Assembly: GCF_009601685.2 (NCBI RefSeq)
Contig: NZ_CP045701.2
Location: forward strand, 1,984,001-2,048,000
From: Pseudomonas brassicacearum
GTDB lineage: Bacteria; Pseudomonadota; Gammaproteobacteria; Pseudomonadales; Pseudomonadaceae
Length of the DNA: 64,000 bases
Direction: 5' to 3'
A program made the translations under genes and the position numbers. Of the stretch, positions 9,301 to 21,358 are shown piece by piece (within the stretch, counting starts at the first letter, position 1; each line of letters opens with the position of its first letter). The notes below the pieces were generated by a model. That model had not been told where the DNA came from, made no database searches, and saw nothing but the letters and a program-made list of their open reading frames with translations.

Positions 9301-12300
9301 AGGCACGGGAAGCCACACTTGGTGCCCAGGCCCACCAGGACCTGCCATTCGAACAACTGCTCGAAGCGTTTCCCGAGGCGCGTGAGCAGGGCCTGTTCCA
9401 GGTGATGTTCAACCACCAGCAGCGGGACTTGAGTGCCTTGCGCCGTTTGCCGGGGTTGCTGGCCGAGGCGTTGCCGTGGCACAGCCGCGAAGCCAAGTTC
9501 GACCTGCAACTGCACAGCGAGGAAGATCGCAACGGTCGGTTGACGCTGTCGTTCGACTACGCCGACGAACTGTTCGAGGCGGCGACTATCGAGCGGCTGG
9601 CGGCGCATTACTGCAACCTGTTGCGGGCGGTCTGCGCCGATCCGCAACAAGCCATCGGCGATGTGCCGTTATTGGGCGCTGCTGAACACAGCCAACAGCA
9701 GCAATGGAGCGCTGCCCCGTGCGCACCGGCCAGCCAATGGCTGCCGGAACTGTTGAACGAACAGGCCCGGTGTACGCCGCAACGTATCGCGTTGCGCTGG
9801 AACGGTGGCCAACTCGAGTATGCCGAGCTGCACGCCCAGGCCAACCGCCTGGCCCATTACCTGCGGGACAAGGGCGTTGGCCCGGACGTGTGCGTGGCGA
9901 TTGCCGCCGAGCGCTCGCCGCAGTTGCTCATCGGCGTGCTGGCGGTCATCAAGGCCGGCGGCGCCTACGTGCCGCTGGATGCGGACTACCCGACCGAACG
10001 GCTGGCCTACATGCTCCACGACAGCGGCGTCGACTTGCTGCTGACCCAAACCGCGCTGCTCGAACGTTTGCCGGCTTGCGACGGCGTCAGTGTCATCGCC
10101 ATGGACACCCTGCGCCTGGAGCAATGGCCGAGCAACCCGCCGGGCCTGCACCTGCACGGCGACCACCTGGCCTACGTGATCTACACCTCCGGCTCCACCG
10201 GCCAGCCCAAAGGCGTCGGCAACACCCACGCCGCCCTGGCCGAGCGCCTGCAATGGATGCAAGCGACCTACGGGCTGGATGCTACCGATGTGCTGATGCA
10301 AAAAGCGCCGATCAGTTTCGACGTGTCGGTCTGGGAATGCTTCTGGCCGCTGATCACCGGCAGCCAATTGGTGCTGGCTGGCCCTGGCGAACACCGTGAC
10401 CCGCACCGCATCGCCCAGTTGGTGCAGCAGTTTGGCGTCACCACGCTGCACTTCGTGCCGCCGTTGCTCAGCCTGTTTGTCGACGAACCACTGAGCGCCC
10501 GCTGCAGCAGTCTGCGCCGGCTGTTCTCCGGTGGCGAAGCCTTGCCCGCCGAACTGCGCAACCGGGTGTTGGCGCAACTGCCGGCGGTGCAATTGCACAA
10601 TCGCTATGGCCCGACCGAAACCGCGATCAACGTCACCCATTGGTATTGCACCGAGGCCGATGGCGAGCGCTCGCCGATCGGCCGTCCCCTGGGCAACGTG
10701 CTGTGCCGGGTACTCGACAGCGACCTCAACCCCGTACCGGCCGGCGTGCCCGGCGAGCTGTGCATCGGCGGCCTGGGCCTGGCCCGGGGTTACCTCGGCC
10801 GTCCGGGCCTGAGCGCCGAGCGCTTCGTCGCCGACCCATTGGGGCCGGCCGGTGCGCGGTTGTACCGGACCGGCGACCGTGCGCGCTGGAGCGCCGATGG
10901 CGTGATCGAATACCTTGGCCGCCTCGACCAGCAGATCAAGCTGCGCGGTTTTCGGGTCGAGCCGCAGGAAATCGAAGCGCGCCTGCTGGCCCAGGACGGC
11001 GTCGCCCAAGTGGCGGTGTTGGTGCGCGACACCTCGGCCGGTCCGCAGTTGATCGGCTATTACACCGCCTCGGATGTCGCTCAGGATCAGGACGAGTTGA
11101 GCCATCGACTCAAAACCGCCCTGGCTGCCGAGCTGCCCGATTACATGGTGCCCGCCCAGTTGCTGCGCCTGGACGCCATGCCCCTGGGCCCGAGTGGCAA
11201 GCTCGACCGCCGCGCCTTGCCCGAACCGCAATGGCAGGTGCGCGAGCACGTCGAACCGGCCAGCCCCCTGGAGCAGCAAATCGCCGGCATCTGGCGCGAC
11301 GTGCTGGGCCTTGCGCGCATCGGCCTGCGGGACGATTTTTTTGCCCTCGGCGGCCATTCGCTGCTGGCGACCCAGATCATTTCCCGTACCCGCCAAACCT
11401 GTGACGTCGAACTGCCGCTGCGCACGCTGTTCGAGGCCAGTGAACTGGGGGCTTTTGCCGAGCAGGTGCGCTTGATCCAGGCCAGCGGCCAGACCAACCG
11501 CCAGCCGCCCATCGAGAAGGTCGACCGCAGCCAACCGGTGCCGCTGTCCTATTCCCAGCAGCGCATGTGGTTCCTCTGGCAGATGGAGCCGCACAGCCCG
11601 GCCTACAACGTCGGCGGCATGGCGCGGTTGCGCGGGGTGCTGGATGTCGGGCGCTTCGAGGCGGCCTTGCAGGCGTTGATCCTGCGCCACGAAACCCTGC
11701 GCACCACGTTCCCGAGCGTCGATGGCGTGGCTCGTCAGCAGGTGCACAGTGAAACGGGCCTGCGCATGGGCTGGAAGGATTTCTCGAAGCTGGCCGCCGA
11801 CGTCCGCGAACAGCGGGTACAGCAACTGGCCGACAGCGAGGCCCACCAGCCTTTCGACCTGGAAACCGGGCCGCTACTGCGGGCCTGCCTGGTCAAGACC
11901 GCCGAGCATGAGCATTACTTTGTCCTGACGCTGCACCACATCGTCACCGAAGGCTGGGCGATGGACATTTTCGCCCGTGAACTGAGCGCGCTGTACGAAG
12001 CCTTTGTCGACGACCGTGAATCCCCGCTGGAACCGCTGCCGGTGCAATACCTGGACTACAGCGTCTGGCAGCGTCAGTGGCTGGAGTCCGGCGAGCGCCA
12101 GCGACAACTCGACTATTGGACCGCGCAATTGGGCCGCGAACATCCGCTGCTGGAACTGCCCGGTGACCGTCCGCGTCCGTCGGTGCAAAGTCATCGCGGT
12201 GAATTGTTCCGTTTTGACCTCAGCGATGAGCTGGCGGCGCGAGTCCGTGCCTTCAACGCGCAACAGGGCCTGACCCTGTTCATGACCATGACCGCCGCCC

Positions 12301-15300
12301 TGGCCGTGCTGCTCTATCGCTACAGCGGCCAGACCGACCTGCGCATCGGCGCGCCGGTGGCCAACCGCATCCGCCCGGAAAGCGAAGGGCTGATCGGGGC
12401 GTTCCTCAACACCCAGGTGTTGCGTTGCCAGCTCGACGGGCAGATGTCGGTGGGCGAACTGTTCGAACAGGTGCGCCACACCGTCATCGAAGGCCAGTCC
12501 CATCAGGACTTGCCGTTCGATCATCTGGTGGAAGCCCTGCAACCGCCGCGCAGTGCGGCCTACAACCCGCTGTTCCAGGTGATGTGCAACGTGCAGCGCT
12601 GGGAATTTCAGCAGAGCCGCACGCTGGCCGGTATGACGGTGGAATACCTGGTCAACGACGCCCGGGCCACCAAGTTCGACCTCAACCTGGAAGTCACCGA
12701 CCTGGATCAGCGCCTGGGTTGCTGTCTGACCTACAGCACCGACCTGTTCGACGAACCGCGCATCGCGCGCATGGCCGGGCACTGGCGCAATCTGCTGGAG
12801 GCGTTGCTGGTCGATCCGGGCCGACGCCTGAGCGAACTGCCGTTGCTGGACACCCGCGAGCAGCAACAGCTGCTCGACAGCCTGGGCGTCGAGCCCGGTG
12901 AGCATCGCCTGGACCAATGCCTCCACGAACTGTTCGACGAACAGGCGCGGATGCGTCCCGATGCGCCGGCCCTGACGTTTGCCGGGCAGACCCTGACGTA
13001 TGCGCAACTGAACAGCCGCGCCAATCGCCTGGCCTGGATGCTGCGCAAGCGAGGCGTCGGGCCGCAGGTGCGGGTCGGCCTGGCCCTGGAGCGTTCGCTG
13101 GAAATGGTCATCGGCCTGCTGGCGATCCTCAAGGCCGGCGGCGCCTACGTGCCGCTGGACCCGGAATACCCGCTGGACCGCTTGAGCTACATGATCGAGG
13201 ACAGCGGCGTCAGCCTGCTGCTCAGTGACCGGGCGATGTTCCAGGCCCTTGGCGCGTTGCCCGAGGAAGTGGGGTGCTGGTGCCTGGAAGATGATTCGGC
13301 GGCCCTGGCGCACTACCCGGATCACCCGCTGCCGCTGATCAACCTGCCGCAACACCAGGCGTACCTGATCTACACCTCCGGCTCCACCGGCAAGCCCAAG
13401 GGCGTGGTGGTGTCCCACGGTGAAATCGCCATGCATTGCCAGGCAGTGATCCAACGCTTCGGCATGCGCCCGGACGATTGCGAGCTGCACTTCTATTCCA
13501 TCAACTTCGACGCGGCCACCGAACGTCTGCTGGTGCCATTACTCAGCGGCGCCCAGGTGGTGCTGCGGGCCCAGGGCCAATGGGACGCCGAGGAAATCTG
13601 CGGGCTGATTCGCCAGCATCGCATCAACATTCTTGGTTTCACCCCCAGCTACGGCAGCCAGTTGGCGCAGTGGCTGGCGACCCAGGGCCAGACCCTGCCG
13701 GTGCGCATGTGCATCACCGGCGGCGAGGCCCTGACCGGCGAGCATTTGCAACGCATTCGCGCGGCGTTCAGCCCAAATCTGTTCTTCAACGCCTATGGCC
13801 CGACCGAAACCGTGGTCATGCCGCTGGCGAGCCTGGCTGCGCAGCGACTGGAAGAGGGCGCGGCCAGTGTGCCGATTGGCAGCGTGATTGGCGCCCGCGT
13901 GGCGTACATCCTCGACGCCGACCTGGCGTTGGTGCCGCCAGGCGCCACAGGTGAGTTGTATGTGGGCGGTGCCGGTCTGGCCCAGGGTTATCACCAGCGT
14001 CCGGGCATGACCGCCGAGCGTTTCGTCGCCGACCCGTTCGCCACCGAGGGCGGACGCCTCTATCGTACCGGCGACCTGGTGCGCCAGGGTGCCGACGGTC
14101 TGGTGGAATACCTGGGGCGGATCGACCATCAGGTGAAAATCCGCGGCTTTCGCATCGAACTGGGGGAAATCGAAACCCGCCTGCTGGAGCATGACGCGGT
14201 GCGCGAGGCCGTGGTATTGGCCCTCGACACGCCCGGCGGCAAGCAACTGGCCGGTTATCTGGTGAGCGACGTCGCCAGCCAGGACAACGCGCAACAAGCG
14301 ACCTTGCGCGACGCCTTGAAAAACCACCTCAAGGCCCAACTGCCGGACTACATGGTGCCCGCGCACCTGATCCTGCTAGCGAGCATGCCGCTGACCGCCA
14401 ACGGCAAGCTCGACCGCCGCGCCTTGCCGCTGCCCGATCCCGAACTCAATCGCCAACACTACGTGGCGCCGAGCAATGCCCTGGAGCAGACCCTGGCGGC
14501 GATCTGGTGCGACGTGCTGAACGTCGGGCAGGTGGGACTCAACGATAACTTCTTCGAGTTGGGCGGCGATTCGATCCTGTCCATCCAGGTGGTCAGCCGC
14601 GCCCGGCAGCAGGGCATTCATTTCACGCCCCGCGACCTGTTCCAGCACCAGACCGTACAGACCCTGGCAGGCGTTGCCACGCTCAGCCAGCAAGTGCACG
14701 CCGAGCAAGGCCTGTTGCAGGGTGAGTCCGGACTGACGCCGATCCAGCACTGGTTCTTCGAGCGTCAGATCCCCAATCGGCATCACTGGAACCAGGCGCT
14801 GGTGCTGGAGCCGACCACGGCCCTGGCGCCGCAACCGCTGGAGCAGGCGCTGCGCAGCGTCTTGCAGCACCACGATGCCTTGCGCCTGGGCTTCAGTGAG
14901 ACCGCCGGGCATTGGCGTGCCGAGCATCAGCCATTGTCTGGCGTTGCGCTGTTGCAGCACCTGTGCGTGGACACCGCGCAGGATTGCGAAGCGTTATTTG
15001 CCCAGGCGCAGAGCTGTTTCAATCTATCAACCGGGCCATTGCTGCGCGCCGTGCTGGCGCAGCTACCCGACGGCCAGCAACGGTTGCTGATCGTCATCCA
15101 TCACCTGGTGGTCGACGGTGTGTCGTGGCGGGTGCTGATGGACGATTTGCAAACCGTCTACCGCCAGCTCACCGCCGGGCGGGAGGTGCAGTTGCCGGCC
15201 AAGACCAGCCCATTGCGCGATTGGGCCGCACGCTTGCAGGCCTACGCCGGCAGCGAGTCCTTGCGCGAGGAACTGGAGTGGTGGCAAGCACAGTTGAGCG

Positions 15301-18300
15301 GCGCGCAGCTGCAGCTGCCCTGCGCGAATCCCGACGGCGGACTCCAGGAACGTCACGCTGAAACCATCAGCGTGCGCCTGGACGCCGAGCGCACCCGGCA
15401 ACTGCTGCAACAGGCGCCGAGCGCCTATCGCACCCAGGTCAACGACCTGCTGCTTACCGCGCTGGCCCGGGTGCTGTGCCGTTGGAGCGGCCATGCCTCG
15501 GCCCTGGTCCAGCTCGAAGGCCACGGCCGCGAAGCACTGTTCGACGACATCGACCTGACCCGCACCGTCGGTTGGTTCACCAGCGTCTATCCCGTGCGCC
15601 TGAGTCCAGCGGCCGAAGGCTACGGTGCCTCGATCAAGGCCATCAAGGAACAACTGCGCGCGGTGCCCCACAAGGGCCTCGGCCATGGCGTATTGCGCTA
15701 CCTGGCGGACGCGGCGACGCGCCAGACGATGGCCGGCTTGCCGCACGCGGCGATCACCTTCAACTACCTGGGCCAGCTCGACCAGACCTTGGGTCACGAT
15801 GCGTTGTTCCAGCCGCTGGATGCGCCGCTGGGTGCGATTCACGATCCCGAGGCACCACTGCCCAACGAACTGAGCGTCGACAGCCAGGTCAGCGGCGGCG
15901 AGCTGGTGCTGCGCTGGACCTTCAGTGCCCAGCGCCATGACCGCCAGGCGATTGCCTCGCTGGCCGAGGCCTACCTCGATGAGTTGCAACACCTGATCGA
16001 GCATTGCCTGACGGACGAGGCGGGCGGCCTGACGCCATCGGACTTCCCCCTGGCGAAACTGACCCAGGGCCAACTCGACAGCTTGCCGGTGCCGGCCGGG
16101 CAGATCGAAGACGTCTACCCGCTGACGCCGATGCAGGAAGGCATGCTCCTGCACACCTTGCTGGAACCGGGTACGGGCCTGTACTACATGCAGGATCGCT
16201 ATCGCATCAACAGCGAACTGGACGCGCAGCGTTTTGCCCAGGCCTGGCAAGCGGTCATCGCCCGCCACGAAGCCTTGCGCGCCTCGTTCTGCTGGAACGT
16301 CGGCGAAGACATGCTGCAAATCATCCACAAGCCGGGCCGCACGCCGGTGGATTACCTCGACTGGTCCGAGGTGCCCGAAGACGCCCAGGAAGCCAAGCTC
16401 CAGGCGCTGCTCAAGAACGAGCGCGAGGCCGGTTTCGATCTGCTGAACCAGGCGCCGTTCCACCTGCGGTTGATTCGGGTCGGCGCGGCACGCTACTGGT
16501 TCATGATGAGTAACCACCACATCCTCATCGATGCGTGGTGCCGTTCGCTGCTGATGGACGACTTCTTCGAGATCTACACCGCCCTGGGTGAAAACCGCGA
16601 ACCGCAGTTGGCTGTGCCGCCGCGTTATCGCGACTACATCGGTTGGTTGCAGCACCAGAGCCTGGCCGAAGCCCGGCAGTGGTGGAGGCACAACCTGCAA
16701 GGCTTTGAGCGGACCACGCCGATCCCCAGCGACCGGCCGTTGCTGCGCGAGCACGCCGGTGACAGCGGCGGCATGAGCGTCGGCGACTGCTACACCCGTC
16801 TCGATGCCCGGGATGGCGCACGGCTGCGGGAACTGGCCCAGGCCCATCAACTGACGGCCAACACCTTTGCCCAGGCGGCGTGGGCGTTGGTGCTGCGGCG
16901 GGTCAGCGGGGATCGCGACGTGCTGTTTGGCGTCACTGTGGCCGGACGCCCGGTGGAGCTGCCGCAGATGCAACGCACCGTGGGGCTGTTCATCAACAGC
17001 GTCGCCTTGCGCGTGCAAATGCCTGAGGACCATCAGCGTTGCAGTGTGCGCCAGTGGCTCAGCGATCTGCTGGACAGCAACATGCAACTGCGCGAGTACG
17101 AATACTTGCCGCTGGTGAGCATTCAGGAGGTCAGCGAACTGCCCAAGGGCCAGCCGCTGTTCGACAGTCTGTTCGTGTTCGAGAACGCGCCGGTGGAGGT
17201 CTCGGTGCTGGACCGCGCGCAAAGCCTCAACGCCACTTCGGACTCGGGCCGCACCCACACCAACTTCCCGCTGACGGCGGTCTGCTATCCGGGGGATGAC
17301 CTGGGCCTGCACCTTTCGTACGACCAGCGCTACTTCGATGAAAGTACCGTCCAGGGGCTGCTGGGCGAGTTCAAGCGGTTGTTGCTGGCGTTGATGGAGG
17401 GCTTGCACGGCGACATGAGCGAGCTGCCGCTGATCGGTGCTCAAGAGCAGGATTTGCTCATCGAAGGCTGCAACCAGAGCGAGCGTGCCTATCCGTTGGA
17501 ACAGAGCTACGTCGAACTGTTCGAGGCGCGGGTCGCGGCTCATCCGCAACGTCCTGCGGTCAGTTGCCTGGACGCGAGCTACAGCTACGCCGAATTGAAT
17601 GCGCGCAGCAACCGCCTCGGTCATGCCCTGATCGCTGCCGGTGTCGGCCTGGATCAGCCGGTGGCGCTGCTGGCCGAACGGGATACCGAGCTGCTGGGCA
17701 TGATCATCGGCAGCTTCAAGGCCGGTGCCGGCTACTTGCCGCTGGACCCGGGCCTGCCGAGCCAGCGCCTGAGCCGCATCATCGAATTGAGCCGCACGCC
17801 GTTGCTGGTTTGCACCCAGGCCTGCCAGGCCCAGGCGCAGGCCTTGCTGGATGAGTTCGCCTGCTCCGGGCGCCCGAAGTTGCTGGTGTGGGAAGCCGTC
17901 CAGGCCAGCGCTCTTTCGCTGGAAAACCCGGGCGTCTACAGCGGGCCGGATAACCTGGCCTACGTGATCTACACCTCTGGCTCCACCGGCCTGCCCAAAG
18001 GCGTGATGGTGCAACAGCGGGGCATGCTCAACAACCAACTGAGCAAGGTGCCGTACCTGGCGCTGAGCGAGGCGGATGTGATCGCCCAGACGGCGTCCCA
18101 GAGCTTCGATATTTCGGTCTGGCAGTTCCTGGCCGCGCCGTTGTTCGGCGCCCGGGTCGACATCGTGCCCAACGCCATCGCCCACGACCCGCAAGGGCTG
18201 CTGGAGCATGTACAGCAGCAGGGCATTAGCGTGCTGGAAAGCGTGCCATCGCTGATCCAGGGCATGCTCGCCCAGGAACGCATCGGCCTGGATGGCTTGC

Positions 18301-19349
18301 GCTGGATGCTGCCCACCGGCGAAGCGATGCCGCCGGAACTGGCCCATCAATGGTTGCTGCGTTACCCGGACATCGGTCTGGTCAACGCCTACGGCCCGGC
18401 GGAATGCTCCGATGACGTGGCGTTCTTTCGGGTCGACCTGGCCTCGACCCGTGGCACGTATCTGCCGATTGGCACGCCCACCGACAACAATCGTCTGTAC
18501 CTGCTCGACGGCGCGCTGGACCTGGTGCCGCTGGGCGCGGTGGGTGAGTTGTGCGTGGCGGGCGCCGGGGTCGGGCGTGGTTATGTCAGCGATCCGTTGC
18601 GCACGGCTCCGGTGTTTGTGCCGAACCCGTTCGGCGCGCCGGGGGAGCGGCTGTACCGCACCGGCGACCTGGCGCGGCGGCGCAGCGATGGGGTATTGGA
18701 ATACGTTGGACGCATCGACCATCAGGTGAAAATTCGTGGCTACCGCATCGAGTTGGGCGAAATCGAAGCGCGCCTGCACGAGCAAACCGAGGTCCGCGAT
18801 GCGGCTGTCGGAGTACAGGAGGGCGCCAATGGCAAGCATCTGGTGGGTTACCTGGTCGCCGCCGAGTCGTCATTGACGCCGGTCGAACGCCTTGAGTGCA
18901 TCAAGCGGCGCCTGCGCAATGAACTGCCGGAATACATGGTGCCGCTGCACTGGTTATGGCTCGACCGCCTGCCCCTCAATGCCAACGGCAAGCTCGACCG
19001 CAAGGCCTTGCCGGCCCTGGAGATCGGCCAGTTGCAAAGCCAGGACTACCAAGCCCCCGGCAATGAACTGGAACAGACCCTGGCCGACATCTGGGCCCAG
19101 GTATTGAGAGTCGAGCGGGTGGGGGTTCGGGACAACTTCTTCGAGCTGGGCGGGCATTCCTTGCTGGCGACGCAAATCGCCTCGCGGGTGCAAAAGGCCT
19201 TGCAACGCAACGTACCGCTGCGGGCGATGTTCGAATGCAGCACGGTGCGGGAGCTGGCTGACTACATCGATGGGTTGGCGGCCAGCGAGATCACTGAGGA
19301 GAAGGTGGATCGGTTGAATGATTTGATGGCGGAGTTGGAAGGGTTGTAG
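6363..19349 (+). CDS. pvdL: Pyoverdine chromophore non-ribosomal peptide synthetase PvdL
   Basis: This 4,328-residue synthetase builds the acylated Glu-D-Tyr-Dab tripeptide that becomes the chromophore. Domains in order: an acyl-CoA ligase (residues 1-590); a carrier domain (LGGNS, Ser near 611); condensation (HHIIADG near 801); adenylation (YTSGSTG near 1274), presumed glutamate; carrier (GGHS near 1665); condensation (HHIVTEG near 1858); adenylation (near 2338), presumed tyrosine; carrier (LGGDS near 2735); epimerization (HHLVVDG near 2912); condensation (HHILIDAW near 3384); adenylation (near 3868), whose pocket I read as DIWELTADD, a diaminobutyrate signature; and a last carrier (near 4263). 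No thioesterase is present, as expected for a chain passed to the next synthetase. ATG at 6363 gives an N-terminus MTDAFELP like known PvdL; the frame stays open upstream to 6207 without support. Confidence 0.96.
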   Translation: MTDAFELPITLAHALQRRAALTPDRVALRFLADTPGQGVVLSYRDLDLRARTIAAALQAEAALGDRAVLLFPSGPDYVAAFFGCLYAGVIAVPAYPPESARRHHQERLLSILKDAEPRLLLTSSDLREPLQAIDSAPPVLCVDTLDPACAGQWRMPALQDDDIAFLQYTSGSTALPKGVQVSHGNLVANELLIRHGFGIDLNPDDVIVSWLPLYHDMGLIGGLLQPVFSGVPCVLMSPAYFLARPLRWLEAISEYGGTISGGPDFAYRLCSERISDSALQRLDLSGWRVAYSGSEPIRLDTLERFAEKFAPCSFTPDNFMASYGLAEATLFVAGTPRRHGIASLRVDDVALAQNRAEPGQGSAVMSCGVSQPGHAVLIVEPATLQPLADNQVGEVWAAGPSIALGYWRNPEASAKTFVQHDGRTWLRTGDLGFLRGGELFITGRLKDLLIVRGHNLYPQDIEQTIEREVEVVRKGRVAAFAVNDGGEEGIGIAAEISRSVQKILPPEALIKAIRQAVAEACQQAPSVVVLLNPGALPKTSSGKLQRSACRSRLADGSLDSYARFPSAEAEVADESAPSSELQTLIGQIWREQLQVEQVQADDHFFLLGGNSIAATQVIARLRETLGLELNLRLLFEAPTLAAFAAAVANQQQDGGQPQGAISALSRDEALPQSLAQNRLWFTWQLDPTSHAYNIPGALHLRGELDEDALRASFQQLIERHESLRTRFLERDGVALQQVDPAGEFKLPVIDLGDLPAASREARARQVREDEAATPFDLQKGPLLRVSLLRLDEDDHQLLVTLHHIIADGWSMNVLIEEFSRLYAAASQGQVAELAPLSLQYADYGSWQRQWLAQGEAERQLSYWKQQLGAEHPALVLGTDHPRGAQRQRSAARHSLRLDNGLGEALRQVAQAHEATPFMLLLAAFQALLQRYTGQSDIRIGVPNANRPRLETQGLIGFFINTQVLCGQVDSRQPFAALLAQAREATLGAQAHQDLPFEQLLEAFPEAREQGLFQVMFNHQQRDLSALRRLPGLLAEALPWHSREAKFDLQLHSEEDRNGRLTLSFDYADELFEAATIERLAAHYCNLLRAVCADPQQAIGDVPLLGAAEHSQQQQWSAAPCAPASQWLPELLNEQARCTPQRIALRWNGGQLEYAELHAQANRLAHYLRDKGVGPDVCVAIAAERSPQLLIGVLAVIKAGGAYVPLDADYPTERLAYMLHDSGVDLLLTQTALLERLPACDGVSVIAMDTLRLEQWPSNPPGLHLHGDHLAYVIYTSGSTGQPKGVGNTHAALAERLQWMQATYGLDATDVLMQKAPISFDVSVWECFWPLITGSQLVLAGPGEHRDPHRIAQLVQQFGVTTLHFVPPLLSLFVDEPLSARCSSLRRLFSGGEALPAELRNRVLAQLPAVQLHNRYGPTETAINVTHWYCTEADGERSPIGRPLGNVLCRVLDSDLNPVPAGVPGELCIGGLGLARGYLGRPGLSAERFVADPLGPAGARLYRTGDRARWSADGVIEYLGRLDQQIKLRGFRVEPQEIEARLLAQDGVAQVAVLVRDTSAGPQLIGYYTASDVAQDQDELSHRLKTALAAELPDYMVPAQLLRLDAMPLGPSGKLDRRALPEPQWQVREHVEPASPLEQQIAGIWRDVLGLARIGLRDDFFALGGHSLLATQIISRTRQTCDVELPLRTLFEASELGAFAEQVRLIQASGQTNRQPPIEKVDRSQPVPLSYSQQRMWFLWQMEPHSPAYNVGGMARLRGVLDVGRFEAALQALILRHETLRTTFPSVDGVARQQVHSETGLRMGWKDFSKLAADVREQRVQQLADSEAHQPFDLETGPLLRACLVKTAEHEHYFVLTLHHIVTEGWAMDIFARELSALYEAFVDDRESPLEPLPVQYLDYSVWQRQWLESGERQRQLDYWTAQLGREHPLLELPGDRPRPSVQSHRGELFRFDLSDELAARVRAFNAQQGLTLFMTMTAALAVLLYRYSGQTDLRIGAPVANRIRPESEGLIGAFLNTQVLRCQLDGQMSVGELFEQVRHTVIEGQSHQDLPFDHLVEALQPPRSAAYNPLFQVMCNVQRWEFQQSRTLAGMTVEYLVNDARATKFDLNLEVTDLDQRLGCCLTYSTDLFDEPRIARMAGHWRNLLEALLVDPGRRLSELPLLDTREQQQLLDSLGVEPGEHRLDQCLHELFDEQARMRPDAPALTFAGQTLTYAQLNSRANRLAWMLRKRGVGPQVRVGLALERSLEMVIGLLAILKAGGAYVPLDPEYPLDRLSYMIEDSGVSLLLSDRAMFQALGALPEEVGCWCLEDDSAALAHYPDHPLPLINLPQHQAYLIYTSGSTGKPKGVVVSHGEIAMHCQAVIQRFGMRPDDCELHFYSINFDAATERLLVPLLSGAQVVLRAQGQWDAEEICGLIRQHRINILGFTPSYGSQLAQWLATQGQTLPVRMCITGGEALTGEHLQRIRAAFSPNLFFNAYGPTETVVMPLASLAAQRLEEGAASVPIGSVIGARVAYILDADLALVPPGATGELYVGGAGLAQGYHQRPGMTAERFVADPFATEGGRLYRTGDLVRQGADGLVEYLGRIDHQVKIRGFRIELGEIETRLLEHDAVREAVVLALDTPGGKQLAGYLVSDVASQDNAQQATLRDALKNHLKAQLPDYMVPAHLILLASMPLTANGKLDRRALPLPDPELNRQHYVAPSNALEQTLAAIWCDVLNVGQVGLNDNFFELGGDSILSIQVVSRARQQGIHFTPRDLFQHQTVQTLAGVATLSQQVHAEQGLLQGESGLTPIQHWFFERQIPNRHHWNQALVLEPTTALAPQPLEQALRSVLQHHDALRLGFSETAGHWRAEHQPLSGVALLQHLCVDTAQDCEALFAQAQSCFNLSTGPLLRAVLAQLPDGQQRLLIVIHHLVVDGVSWRVLMDDLQTVYRQLTAGREVQLPAKTSPLRDWAARLQAYAGSESLREELEWWQAQLSGAQLQLPCANPDGGLQERHAETISVRLDAERTRQLLQQAPSAYRTQVNDLLLTALARVLCRWSGHASALVQLEGHGREALFDDIDLTRTVGWFTSVYPVRLSPAAEGYGASIKAIKEQLRAVPHKGLGHGVLRYLADAATRQTMAGLPHAAITFNYLGQLDQTLGHDALFQPLDAPLGAIHDPEAPLPNELSVDSQVSGGELVLRWTFSAQRHDRQAIASLAEAYLDELQHLIEHCLTDEAGGLTPSDFPLAKLTQGQLDSLPVPAGQIEDVYPLTPMQEGMLLHTLLEPGTGLYYMQDRYRINSELDAQRFAQAWQAVIARHEALRASFCWNVGEDMLQIIHKPGRTPVDYLDWSEVPEDAQEAKLQALLKNEREAGFDLLNQAPFHLRLIRVGAARYWFMMSNHHILIDAWCRSLLMDDFFEIYTALGENREPQLAVPPRYRDYIGWLQHQSLAEARQWWRHNLQGFERTTPIPSDRPLLREHAGDSGGMSVGDCYTRLDARDGARLRELAQAHQLTANTFAQAAWALVLRRVSGDRDVLFGVTVAGRPVELPQMQRTVGLFINSVALRVQMPEDHQRCSVRQWLSDLLDSNMQLREYEYLPLVSIQEVSELPKGQPLFDSLFVFENAPVEVSVLDRAQSLNATSDSGRTHTNFPLTAVCYPGDDLGLHLSYDQRYFDESTVQGLLGEFKRLLLALMEGLHGDMSELPLIGAQEQDLLIEGCNQSERAYPLEQSYVELFEARVAAHPQRPAVSCLDASYSYAELNARSNRLGHALIAAGVGLDQPVALLAERDTELLGMIIGSFKAGAGYLPLDPGLPSQRLSRIIELSRTPLLVCTQACQAQAQALLDEFACSGRPKLLVWEAVQASALSLENPGVYSGPDNLAYVIYTSGSTGLPKGVMVQQRGMLNNQLSKVPYLALSEADVIAQTASQSFDISVWQFLAAPLFGARVDIVPNAIAHDPQGLLEHVQQQGISVLESVPSLIQGMLAQERIGLDGLRWMLPTGEAMPPELAHQWLLRYPDIGLVNAYGPAECSDDVAFFRVDLASTRGTYLPIGTPTDNNRLYLLDGALDLVPLGAVGELCVAGAGVGRGYVSDPLRTAPVFVPNPFGAPGERLYRTGDLARRRSDGVLEYVGRIDHQVKIRGYRIELGEIEARLHEQTEVRDAAVGVQEGANGKHLVGYLVAAESSLTPVERLECIKRRLRNELPEYMVPLHWLWLDRLPLNANGKLDRKALPALEIGQLQSQDYQAPGNELEQTLADIWAQVLRVERVGVRDNFFELGGHSLLATQIASRVQKALQRNVPLRAMFECSTVRELADYIDGLAASEITEEKVDRLNDLMAELEGL

Positions 19350-19371
19350 TTTTGCAGCGCTTGTAGCGGCT

Positions 19372-19469
19372 TCATCGCGGGCAAGCCTTGCTCCCACAGG
19401 GATCAGCTGTGAACAGAGTATTTGTGTTCGAGCATCAACCCTGTGGGAGCAAGGCTTGCCCGCGATGGG
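19372..19469. repeat. REP doublet downstream of pvdL
   Basis: Inverted copies at 19372-19401 and 19439-19469 share the core GCGGGCAAGCCTTGCTCCCAC with the doublet at 5429-5522. It begins 23 bases after the pvdL stop codon and may limit transcription past it. Confidence 0.85.
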
Positions 19470-19567
19470 GGCAGCACAGGCACTGCTGGCTCAAAGGTTG
19501 ACTGCTCACCTAGCACAGCTCAGTCTCCCCAAGGCTTTTTTCCCAGACTCAAACAAGGAGCTCACCC

Positions 19568-20380
19568 ATGCCCTTTGCAACGATCGACGGACAACCGCTT
19601 CACTACCTGGACCAAGGCCAAGGCCCGGTGGTGGTGCTGGGCAGCAGCTATCTGTGGGACCACACCATGTGGGCGCCCCAGATCGAGGTGTTGTCCCAGC
19701 ACTATCGGGTCATCGCCCTGGACTTGTGGGGGCACGGCCAGTCCGGGCGTTTGCCTGAGGGCATGACCTCCCTGGACGACCTGGCTCGTCAGGCATTGGC
19801 ATTGATGGATCACTTGAACATCGACTGCTTCAACCTGGTCGGGCTCTCGGTGGGCGGGATGTGGGGCGCGCGGCTGGCGCTGGCGGCGCCTGAGCGCGTG
19901 CAGTCGCTGGTATTGATGGACACCTACGTGGGCGTCGAGCCGGAACCGACTCGCCAGTATTACTTCTCGCTGTTCGACAAGATCGAAGCCAGCGGCAGCA
20001 TTCCCGAACCGTTGCTGGACATTATCGTGCCGATTTTCTTCCGGCCGGGCATCGACCCGCAGTCGGCGCTCTACCAACAGTTTCGCGCCACATTGGCCAC
20101 GCTGCCTGTTGATCGCTTGCGCGACAGCATCGTACCGTTGGGGCGGATCATTTTTGGCCGGGACGATATCCTGCCGCGCCTGCATGAACTGGATGCCAAG
20201 CGCACGACGGTGATGTTTGGCGACCAGGACAAACCGCGTCCGCCGTCCGAGTCGCTGGAGATGGCCGAATTGATCGGGTGTCCCCATGTGTCGATTCCGG
20301 AAGCGGGGCACATCTCCAACCTGGAGAATCCAGAATTCGTGACCGGGGCGTTGCTGGAGTTCCTGACGCGCAAGCACTGA
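19568..20380 (+). CDS. Alpha/beta-fold hydrolase
   Basis: This 270-residue soluble protein shows the alpha/beta hydrolase pattern: nucleophile elbow GLSVGG (Ser near residue 97), early strand PVVVLGSSYLWDHTMWAPQ, DLWGHGQSG, and a C-terminal histidine in PEAGHISNLENPEF. It most resembles small esterases and enol-lactone hydrolases. It is not PvdG, the thioesterase that follows pvdL in P. aeruginosa. A ribosome site AAGGAG is present at 19555-19560. No PvdS-type promoter precedes it and a REP doublet separates it from pvdL, so any role in pyoverdine production is only suggested by position. Confidence 0.8.
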   Translation: MPFATIDGQPLHYLDQGQGPVVVLGSSYLWDHTMWAPQIEVLSQHYRVIALDLWGHGQSGRLPEGMTSLDDLARQALALMDHLNIDCFNLVGLSVGGMWGARLALAAPERVQSLVLMDTYVGVEPEPTRQYYFSLFDKIEASGSIPEPLLDIIVPIFFRPGIDPQSALYQQFRATLATLPVDRLRDSIVPLGRIIFGRDDILPRLHELDAKRTTVMFGDQDKPRPPSESLEMAELIGCPHVSIPEAGHISNLENPEFVTGALLEFLTRKH

Positions 20381-20393
20381 CTGCTGGCTAACC

Positions 20394-20568
20394 GTGGCGA
20401 GGGAGCTTGCTCCCGCTGGGGCTGTAGGAGCTGGCGAAGCCTGCGATCTTTTGATCTTGATCTTTCGCTTGGGACTCAATTGTCTGGGACAAGATCGCAG
20501 CCTCGTTGCACTCGTCAGCTCCTACACAGCTCCAGGCGCACCCCAGCGGGAGCAAGCTCCCTCGCCAC
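20394..20568. repeat. Nested REP elements (one doublet inside another)
   Basis: The outer pair is a perfect 28-base inverted repeat at 20394-20421 and 20541-20568 (core GGGAGCTTGCTCCC). Between its arms lies a copy, at 20422-20529, of the about 100-base element also found at 690-788. The block separates the converging hydrolase and dsbG genes. Confidence 0.85.
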
Positions 20569-20590
20569 AAGAGCAGTTTTGGACTTTGGA

Positions 20591-21358
20591 TCACTTCGGC
20601 CCGAGAATCTTCACCAGTTTGTCTGGTGACGGCGCGCCTTGCTGCTGTTGCAGGTCGCCTTTTTCATCCAGATAGAAAATCGCCGGGGTGGCGGACAGTT
20701 CCAGCTCGTCCATCAATTGCTGGTTGGCGTCCAGTTTCGCCTGGATGGCGGGCGGTATGTCCTTGAGCGGTTTGAGCGAGCTGCCCTTGCCGGCCTTTTC
20801 ATGCTCGGCGAGGGCTTTTTCCGGGTCTTTGGCCGCCAGCAAGGCAGCGGATTTACCGGGGCTGTCTTCGCGAATGATGCCCACCATGATGTGGCGCAAC
20901 TGCACCTTGCCGGCCTTGACCCAGGGCCGTGCCTGTTCCCAGAACATGTTGCAGTACGGGCAATTCGGATCGCTGAACAGGTACACCGTGCGCGGTGCGT
21001 CCTTGCTGCCGTCGGTGATCCAGTTGCTGCCCTCCATCTTCGCCCAGATGGCCTTGGCCATCGGTGCATAAACCAGTTTTTGCAGTGGCTCGGCGCTCAG
21101 GTCCTTGCCGTCGGCGTCGTACAGGTTGCCCAGCAGGACGTGCTGCCCATCCGGGGTCAGGTACAGCGCCATGCCACGGTTCTGGTATTGCGCCGCGTAA
21201 CCACGCAAGCCGTCCGGCGCGTCGAAGGTGCCGATGATTTTTGCGCCCTTGGCTTCGATCTTCTTGATCGCCGCCGGCAATTCTTCGGCCTGGAGCAGCG
21301 GGGCCTGCGACAGTGTGGCGGCGACGGCCAGGGTCAGCAGGTGGCGGAGGCGGGGCAT
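20591..21358 (-). CDS. dsbG: Periplasmic disulfide isomerase DsbG
   Basis: This 255-residue protein has a signal peptide (HLLTLAVAATLSQAPLLQAEE), an N-terminal dimerization part, and a C-terminal thioredoxin fold with the active site FSDPNCPYCNMFWEQA (CPYC) and the cis-proline loop SATPAIFY. It would isomerize or reduce wrong disulfides, or protect single thiols, in the periplasm, taking electrons from DsbD. It is the last gene of dsbD-dsbE-dsbG and its start overlaps the dsbE end by 25 bases. In P. aeruginosa the same three genes are induced by copper through DsbRS. Confidence 0.9.
   Translation of the reverse strand: MPRLRHLLTLAVAATLSQAPLLQAEELPAAIKKIEAKGAKIIGTFDAPDGLRGYAAQYQNRGMALYLTPDGQHVLLGNLYDADGKDLSAEPLQKLVYAPMAKAIWAKMEGSNWITDGSKDAPRTVYLFSDPNCPYCNMFWEQARPWVKAGKVQLRHIMVGIIREDSPGKSAALLAAKDPEKALAEHEKAGKGSSLKPLKDIPPAIQAKLDANQQLMDELELSATPAIFYLDEKGDLQQQQGAPSPDKLVKILGPK

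Noticed and set aside
9669..11846. A 725-residue minus-strand open frame in pvdL
   Set aside because: It is antisense to the first elongation module, and its composition (rich in Gln, Ala, Gly and His) is typical for shadow frames.
15063..18839. A 1,258-residue open frame on the minus strand inside pvdL
   Set aside because: It mirrors the codon pattern of pvdL, shows no recognizable domain, and lies wholly within a clear synthetase gene. Long antisense frames are expected in high-GC DNA.
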